A stretch of DNA of 19,052 nt. Origin: an uncultured Porphyromonas sp. GTDB taxonomy: Bacteria > Bacteroidota > Bacteroidia > Bacteroidales > Porphyromonadaceae. The notes under the pieces are model-generated. The model saw only the letters and a program-made list of their open reading frames with translations, had not been told where the DNA came from and made no database searches. The stretch lies in NCBI GenBank assembly GCA_945965245.1, contig CAMFNC010000177.1, positions 1-19,052 on the forward strand, given 5' to 3'. The position numbers and the translations under genes were made by a program. Below are positions 14,951 to 19,052 of this stretch, in pieces (the first letter of the stretch is position 1; every line of letters begins with the position of its first letter).

Positions 14951-15870
14951 TGTCTTACAGGAGCGTCTTCCAATATTTGTTCCAGCAATTTCCATTCGGC
15001 ACCGATTTCTTTTTGCAGCATCGGTGTGCAGGGCAGTAGAGGCATACGCAGTACATTATGGTTAATGAGCATCATCTGGTAGAGCAGTGTTTTGATGCCG
15101 GAGGGATTGCCCTCTCTAAAGAGCAATGCGTTCAGGTTGGTCAATCGGCTTTCTATAGCCAGAGCCGTATCCCAATCGCCATTTATGGCTGCATGAACCA
15201 TCTTGCCAAAAGTAAGTGGCAGAGCATTGCCGATGACCGATATAACCCCTTTGGCTCCCCGTTCTATATGCGCCAAAGCATGACCATCATCGCCGGAAAG
15301 CACACAGAAATCGGCACGTTGCAATCCGTTTACCACTTCGGATACGATATCCATATCGTTGCCCGCCTCTTTCAGCCCCACGATGTTAGGACATTGCTTG
15401 GCCAGACGCAGAGTGGTTTCGGAGCACATGTTCACTCCGGTACGTCCGGGGATATTATATAGGATGATAGGTAATGGGCAGACTTCGGCAAAGGTTTTGA
15501 AGTGGCGATAGATACCTTCTTGTGTTGGTTTATTGTAATATGGTACCACGGAAAGAATGCCGTCCACACGGCTCTTGTCCATCCCTTGGATGCGTTCCAT
15601 CACTCGGTGGGTGTCATTGCTACCCAAACCCATCACAATGGGAATTCGACCACCGGTGATTTCATATACACAATCTATGATTTTTGCACGATCTTCCTTA
15701 TAGACACACGATGACTCTCCGGTGGAACCGTTCAGCACAAAGAAATCCACACCACGGGCAATCTGATATTCTACTAATCGGCTCATGGAGCGACAGTCCA
15801 CCGAGCCATCGGGATTGAACGGTGTGACCAATGCCACTCCCAAACCCTGAAATGTGCGATATTCGTCCAT
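14947..15870 (-). CDS. dapA: 4-hydroxy-tetrahydrodipicolinate synthase DapA
   Basis: DapA condenses pyruvate with aspartate semialdehyde, the first committed step toward diaminopimelate and lysine, needed for peptidoglycan. Residues visible in the TIM barrel are the Schiff-base Lys167 (VGLKEAGND), Tyr138 and Arg143 (LYNIPGRTG), YYNKPTQEG (111-119), and the substrate-binding GSTGES (48-53). E. coli has Thr where Ser49 stands; this is a conservative change. I chose ATG 15870 (307 residues, near the family's usual 290-300). The open frame extends to 15933, but that stretch lies upstream of the -7 box at 15900-15907. It is the first gene of the four-gene leftward operon. N-acetylneuraminate lyase-type homologues are less likely given the DapA-like LKEAGND and SGDD motifs. 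Confidence 0.93.
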   Translation of the reverse strand: MDEYRTFQGLGVALVTPFNPDGSVDCRSMSRLVEYQIARGVDFFVLNGSTGESSCVYKEDRAKIIDCVYEITGGRIPIVMGLGSNDTHRVMERIQGMDKSRVDGILSVVPYYNKPTQEGIYRHFKTFAEVCPLPIILYNIPGRTGVNMCSETTLRLAKQCPNIVGLKEAGNDMDIVSEVVNGLQRADFCVLSGDDGHALAHIERGAKGVISVIGNALPLTFGKMVHAAINGDWDTALAIESRLTNLNALLFREGNPSGIKTLLYQMMLINHNVLRMPLLPCTPMLQKEIGAEWKLLEQILEDAPVRQ

Positions 15871-15899
15871 CTTAACTTTCTCTAATATAGTTTTATCCA

Positions 15900-15907
15900 C
15901 AAAAGTA
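15900..15907 (-). promoter_or_regulatory. Promoter (-7 box) for the dapA operon
   Basis: On the minus strand the sequence reads TACTTTTG, a perfect TAnnTTTG box, 29 bases upstream of the dapA ATG at 15870. No good -33 element is visible. It lies between the ferritin terminator and dapA, and so would drive dapA, the lipoprotein gene, uvrA and the exporter. Confidence 0.55.
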
Positions 15908-15958
15908 CTTTTTTTACCTCGTTTTCTCATCACTCATGCCACACGAATTGGCATAAAG

Positions 15959-15996
15959 AAAGGGGGATATGCACGCATTTCGGTGCATTCCCCCTT
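15959..15996 (-). terminator. Rho-independent terminator after the ferritin gene
   Basis: On the minus strand AAGGGGGAATGCAC pairs with GTGCATATCCCCCTT around an 8-base loop. This makes a 14-bp stem with one bulged base, followed by TCTTTAT. It begins 25 bases after the ferritin stop and separates the ferritin cluster from the dapA operon. Confidence 0.85.
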
Positions 15997-16020
15997 GAGT
16001 TGTGTATATTGGAAAAACGG

Positions 16021-16503
16021 TTATCGTTTGCCCACGTGATGATCCACCAAGATAGCATGGCTGTCGCCGTAAAGTTTCAGTTTGGCAATCACGTCGTTTA
16101 CGGATTGTTCTTCTTCCACCTGTTCTTTCACAAATCCCATGAAGAATTCGCGACTGGGCAGGTCGTGCAACTCTTCGGCCAAATCCACCAAACTGATGAT
16201 GCTTTCGGATACGGCACATTCGTGTTTGAGCACGGATTCCATTATTTCCAAAGCCGTGCCGTATTCGTTGGGCACTTCGCAAATGGGCATAATCACGGGT
16301 CTACCACCCCGACGACTCAGATAGTCAATCATGGCGTAGGCATGCTCCATTTCTTCTTCGGCCTGCTTGCGCATCCAGTGAGCAAAGCCATCAAAGCTGT
16401 TGTATGCAAAGTGCACAGACATAGCTAAATAAAGATGAGAAGACCACATTTCGGCGTTAATCTGCCGGTTGATGGCTTCTTCCATTTTCTTGTTCAATTC
16501 CAT
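16021..16503 (-). CDS. ftnA: Ferritin (FtnA type)
   Basis: This 160-residue non-haem ferritin stores iron in a 24-subunit cytosolic shell. The ferroxidase ligands line up with E. coli FtnA with an offset of one: Glu18, Glu51 and His54 (site A), Glu95 and Glu131 (site B), and Glu50, Glu127 and Glu130 (third site). The helices WSSHLYLAMS, DGFAHWMRKQAEEEMEHA and KHECAVSESIISLVDLAEE are typical. It has no haem-binding methionine pattern of bacterioferritin and no N-terminal Dps features. It lies 66 bases after the phosphatase gene and ends in its own terminator. The upstream gap contains an inverted repeat that could be an operator. Confidence 0.95.
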   Translation of the reverse strand: MELNKKMEEAINRQINAEMWSSHLYLAMSVHFAYNSFDGFAHWMRKQAEEEMEHAYAMIDYLSRRGGRPVIMPICEVPNEYGTALEIMESVLKHECAVSESIISLVDLAEELHDLPSREFFMGFVKEQVEEEQSVNDVIAKLKLYGDSHAILVDHHVGKR

Positions 16504-16530
16504 ATCAATACCGATTTTGATTTTATTGAT
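16504..16530. promoter_or_regulatory. Inverted repeat just upstream of ferritin, possible operator
   Basis: ATCAATA (16504-16510) and TATTGAT (16524-16530) form a perfect 7-base inverted repeat with a 13-base spacer, directly abutting the ferritin start codon. The spacer is AT-rich and contains GATTTTGATTT. Position and symmetry fit a repressor site, for example an iron or redox regulator, but no known consensus is matched with confidence. Confidence 0.25.
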
Positions 16531-16569
16531 GATTTCATGGGCAGCCTTGAGGTTGCCACGTTTACTATT

Positions 16570-17193
16570 TCAACAACAATGAAATCCGGTTTGTTCGTTG
16601 CAGATTGCCTTTTGCAGTATTTCCTGCGTGTAGCGGATAGGGGTTACCGAACCGTATGGTGGCAGAGAGGAGAATGCATTGCGCAGCAAGGTCTCTCCGG
16701 CAATAGCTCTAGCAGCGTTGATAACTCCTCCGTGGCAAAAGACCAAGAGCGTGCGATGTCCGGTATCAGGCATTTGGTTGCCGATGAAGTCGAGGATGCG
16801 GTTGTATTGATCCATCACACATTCACCGCCCGGCACGCGTTGGGTCAGATAGGGTCTGAAAAAGTCGAAATCATGCTCTTCTCCGATGATTTCATCCCAA
16901 GGCTTCATTTCCCACTCTCCGAAGTTCAATTCCTTCAGCACGGCGTCCACCGTAATGGATTGGGGTGGCGGACAGCAATATTGTGCCAGCTTCAGCGCAC
17001 GTGTGAGCGGACTGCTGAAAACGGCGTCTGGCTTCAAATGTTCGATTTGTTTGCGTGTCTGCGGAGCCTCTTGAGGAAAAGTACTGCTCAGTTCCACATC
17101 GGTATGCCCATAGCAGATGATTTTGTATTTGGGGTCTACGGCGGTATGTCTTACCCAGTAGATGGTGAGCGAAGAGTGTTGTTTTTGTTCCAT
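16570..17193 (-). CDS. Histidine phosphatase, CobC-like (alpha-ribazole phosphatase family)
   Basis: This 207-residue phosphatase has the catalytic VRHT motif (Arg15, His16), Arg65 in FSSPLTRAL, the proton donor region with Glu89 (LKELNFGEWEM), and His154 in VFCHGG. The stretch CYGHTDVELSSTFPQEA (27-43) resembles CobC, which removes the phosphate from alpha-ribazole phosphate during cobalamin assembly. The phosphoglycerate-mutase-like relatives differ at this point. No other cobalamin gene is in the window, so the substrate is uncertain. ATG 17193 is chosen because the motif follows 14 residues later; the frame is open to 17298, but those 35 residues have no family resemblance. It lies 121 bases after the S4 gene, a gap in which I see no clear promoter. 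Confidence 0.82.
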   Translation of the reverse strand: MEQKQHSSLTIYWVRHTAVDPKYKIICYGHTDVELSSTFPQEAPQTRKQIEHLKPDAVFSSPLTRALKLAQYCCPPPQSITVDAVLKELNFGEWEMKPWDEIIGEEHDFDFFRPYLTQRVPGGECVMDQYNRILDFIGNQMPDTGHRTLLVFCHGGVINAARAIAGETLLRNAFSSLPPYGSVTPIRYTQEILQKAICNEQTGFHCC

Positions 17194-17314
17194 GTCTTTT
17201 ATGCGGTCAGTGCCTGAAATAACCTTTCTGATAAGGGAAACCTGCCCACACATCAACCTTGTTGAAGACGGGAGTGTGAGCAGGATGATTGGATACAAAA
17301 GGTCTTATCGAGAA

Positions 17315-17782
17315 TCAGTCTTCGTCGAGGTGACGACTGTTATTGCGTGCTCTGCCTTTGTTGGTATGTGCCATTTCCGGTTTGGCGGTTCGTTTGGCTG
17401 CCGGTTTGCGATGCTGTTGCGGAGCATTGTGATCGGCAAACTGCCTGTCCCATTCATCGTTTTCAAAGCGACGAGCGGGTCGTTCTCCACCTCGTTGATT
17501 GCTATTCCCGACAGGGAATTTCTTGCCGGGTTTGGTGTTTCGAGGGCGATTGTCCATCTCTTCTTCCTCTTGGACAGACTGCTCATATTCGGCCTCGCGA
17601 ATCAGGTCTGCCACGGGCAGATCCATATCGTCCAAAAGAACTTCGTCGTCTGCGCCCACCACATCGGTAAGGCCGGCCTCGCGGCCATTGATAATTACGC
17701 GACCATCGCGAATCAGCTGTTCCACATCACGACGTGAGCCTATACCGGCATCACTCAGCAGTTTGTTGATTCTCAGTTTCAT
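17315..17782 (-). CDS. Small S4-domain RNA-binding protein with disordered tail
   Basis: The protein has 155 residues. Residues 2-50 are an S4 RNA-binding domain of RsuA/RluB type (LRINKLLSDAGIGSRRDVEQ, then LIRDGRVIINGREA). An acidic bridge follows (about 50-85, including QEEEEMD). The C-terminal 70 residues are low in hydrophobics and rich in Arg, Lys, Asn, Gln and Pro (RGGERPARRF, RKPAAKRTAKPE, KGRARNN), and so are probably disordered and RNA-binding. The pseudouridine synthase catalytic domain, with its GRLD motif, is absent here and in the other frames downstream. This is therefore either a stand-alone S4 protein or a shortened relative of the pseudouridine synthases. It lies 52 bases after the glycosyltransferase stop and is probably co-transcribed with it. 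Confidence 0.85.
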   Translation of the reverse strand: MKLRINKLLSDAGIGSRRDVEQLIRDGRVIINGREAGLTDVVGADDEVLLDDMDLPVADLIREAEYEQSVQEEEEMDNRPRNTKPGKKFPVGNSNQRGGERPARRFENDEWDRQFADHNAPQQHRKPAAKRTAKPEMAHTNKGRARNNSRHLDED

Positions 17783-17834
17783 CTGTTTTCTTTAGTGTGA
17801 AGCAAGAATTTGAATTAGTATTTTTTGATAAGAA

Positions 17835-18917
17835 TTATTTTTTGGTCAATGCCAAAATCCGCGCATAGATGCTCTCCGGATTGAGGGGAACATCAGGGGT
17901 GTCGAATAGGTTATCTTCGGCACGGTGTGCATAGGCCACCGAGCCGTCCTCGGGTCGGGTGTTCCGCCAGATGGTCAGTGAGCGCGTACCCACCAATGCC
18001 GCCAAATGTGGCGAACCGCTATCCATGGCCACCAAGAGGCGCAGACGCTGCATAATGACCAGACTTTCCGCCAAACTCAATACACCTGCAGTATTGAGCA
18101 CATCCGTATATTGATGTTCGTAGGCAGACAGGGCTTCTGCTTCCGCTCCCGGAGCACCGAAGAGAAAGACCACGTAGTGATGCGACTCCATCAGCATGGC
18201 AATGAGGCGGTTCATCCTATCGGCAGGATAGACTTTGGCGGGGTCTTGGGCAAAAGGGGCAATGCCGAGCCAGATACGCTGCTCGAACTGTTTGTAGGTC
18301 GGAAACATATTCTGCATGGCCATCCGCACATCGCGGCTGACGTGTAGCAGGGGCAATTCGGTAGGTACCTTCAGCCCGGCTCTGCGCAGCACCTCGCTGT
18401 ATTGCTCCAGTTTGGAGGGCGCAGCGTGTTTGCCTGGGTGTACTTTGTACGGTTTGGCTCCGAATAGGCGCGCGTATGTGCGCACCAAAGCCGAACGCCA
18501 CGAACCTTGCAGGTCGATAACCTCATTCAGTTGTTCGCGACGCAGGCGATAGGCAAACTTGAGCACACCCCACACAAACCGCTCTTCGCGCTTCGTATCC
18601 ATGGCCATAGCCTCCATGTTGGCAGGCGGATTGAAGAGCAATGCTGTCAGAAAAGGCTGAGAAAGCAGCGTAAAGATGCAGTCCGGATTGGCCAACGCCA
18701 CTCCATATAGCAGCTGTGCCACCATAGCCATATCACCTACAGCCTGCAGTCTGATAATCAAGATGCGCTTCACGGGAAAATGGGGATACCAAAAGAAATG
18801 TAGTACATAAGAAGATGCTATCGTATGCCATGAATCCCACGCAGATGGCAGATGCAGCCGAGTCTGTCGGGTGGCGTCGGATTGATTTACGGCTTGCTCC
18901 TTAAGAGGCGGAGCCAT
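17835..18917 (-). CDS. Glycosyltransferase family 9 (heptosyltransferase-like)
   Basis: The 360-residue product has the GT9 fold. Residues 50-66 (KRILIIRLQAVGDMAMV) are the usual start of the N-terminal Rossmann domain. WLGIAPFAQDPAKVYP (216-231) carries the conserved basic residue region of the C-terminal domain. MDSGSPHLAALVGT (298-311) is the sugar-nucleotide motif with Asp299 and His304. Family members add heptose or related sugars to the lipopolysaccharide core at the cytosolic face. The first 48 residues have no GT9 resemblance, and a GTG at 18773 would start exactly at the fold. I keep ATG 18917 because it lies 43 bases after a good -7 box, matching leader lengths elsewhere here. The acceptor sugar is unknown. 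Confidence 0.88.
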   Translation of the reverse strand: MAPPLKEQAVNQSDATRQTRLHLPSAWDSWHTIASSYVLHFFWYPHFPVKRILIIRLQAVGDMAMVAQLLYGVALANPDCIFTLLSQPFLTALLFNPPANMEAMAMDTKREERFVWGVLKFAYRLRREQLNEVIDLQGSWRSALVRTYARLFGAKPYKVHPGKHAAPSKLEQYSEVLRRAGLKVPTELPLLHVSRDVRMAMQNMFPTYKQFEQRIWLGIAPFAQDPAKVYPADRMNRLIAMLMESHHYVVFLFGAPGAEAEALSAYEHQYTDVLNTAGVLSLAESLVIMQRLRLLVAMDSGSPHLAALVGTRSLTIWRNTRPEDGSVAYAHRAEDNLFDTPDVPLNPESIYARILALTKK

Positions 18918-18960
18918 TCTGTGTTTCTATTCGATGGGCAAAATTGTTTTTATACCGCAT

Positions 18961-18992
18961 CAAAGATAGGGAAAAAAACGATATAACCTCAA
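18961..18992 (-). promoter_or_regulatory. Promoter for the glycosyltransferase cluster
   Basis: On the minus strand a perfect -7 box TATCTTTG (18961-18968) is preceded, after 21 bases, by TTG (18990-18992) as a -33 element; this is the best-formed promoter in the window. It shares CCCTATCTTTG with the nadB promoter. Transcription would begin near 18953, about 36 bases before ATG 18917. Confidence 0.65.
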
Positions 18993-19024
18993 TCCCATAA
19001 CTCTTTGTGCGACAGCTGCTAATT

Positions 19025-19052
19025 TTTTATGCATAAATCGATTTCATTTTAT
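19025..19052. repeat. Right-end copy of the 22-bp tandem repeat
   Basis: One full 22-bp unit (TTTTATGCAT followed by AAATCGATTTCA) covers 19025-19046, and the next unit begins at 19047 with TTTTAT before the sequence ends. The last 18 bases match bases 1-18 of the window with one difference (G for A), in the same orientation. The array continues beyond the edge. Confidence 0.65.

Noticed and set aside
15871..15933. Longer dapA start at 15933
   Set aside because: The added 21 residues are lysine-rich, have no family match and overlap the -7 box at 15900-15907.
16541..16558. Short hairpin between the phosphatase and ferritin genes
   Set aside because: It has a 7-bp stem only, with an A-C mismatch on the transcribed (minus) strand and no T-tract, so it is not a convincing terminator.
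17194..17298. Longer start for the histidine phosphatase
   Set aside because: The catalytic RHT motif normally lies within about 15 residues of the N-terminus; the 35 extra residues have no family resemblance.

Overview
This window looks like chromosomal DNA of a Bacteroidales bacterium, most likely close to Porphyromonas. The evidence is a dipeptidyl-peptidase of family S46, an RNase HI with an N-terminal hybrid-binding domain, a DUF2027/Smr protein, Bacteroidota-type -7 boxes (TAnnTTTG) in place of TATAAT boxes, few Shine-Dalgarno sequences, and middling GC content with AT-rich gaps. It is densely coding: sixteen protein genes, no gene-free stretch longer than about 160 bases, and no tRNA, rRNA, CRISPR array, transposase or phage gene that I can see.

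Left half, rightward genes. nadB (NAD synthesis) has its own promoter. It is followed by a tight six-gene run with gaps of 0-21 bases: a TPR protein, RNase HI with a hybrid-binding domain, an unnamed protein that looks like an ATP-grasp enzyme, a DUF2027/Smr protein, a CYTH-domain protein and an exported S46 dipeptidyl-peptidase with the DPP11 signature. A small transaldolase (TalC/FSA family) follows from its own promoter. A near-perfect 19-bp hairpin then serves as a shared terminator with the convergent leftward genes.

Right half, leftward genes. Read in the direction of transcription, the first cluster is a family 9 glycosyltransferase, a small S4 RNA-binding protein, a CobC-like histidine phosphatase and a ferritin, ending in a clear hairpin terminator. 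The second cluster is dapA, a lipoprotein, uvrA and an MsbA-like ABC exporter. It is very tight: one ATGA overlap, then gaps of 9 and 12 bases.

Most genes are housekeeping: NAD and lysine/peptidoglycan precursor synthesis, DNA repair, iron storage, envelope glycan and lipid export, and asaccharolytic peptide use. The points most worth a second look are (1) copies of the same 22-bp tandem unit cut by both window ends, suggesting that a repeat array or MITE-like element bounds this segment on each side; (2) the unnamed ATP-grasp-like gene inside the nucleic-acid-oriented operon; (3) residues that settle substrate class in the S46 peptidase (Arg684) and in the transaldolase (Glu62, Phe134); and (4) a stand-alone RsuA-type S4 protein without a catalytic domain. 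I did not find a clear new defence, mobile or biosynthetic system.
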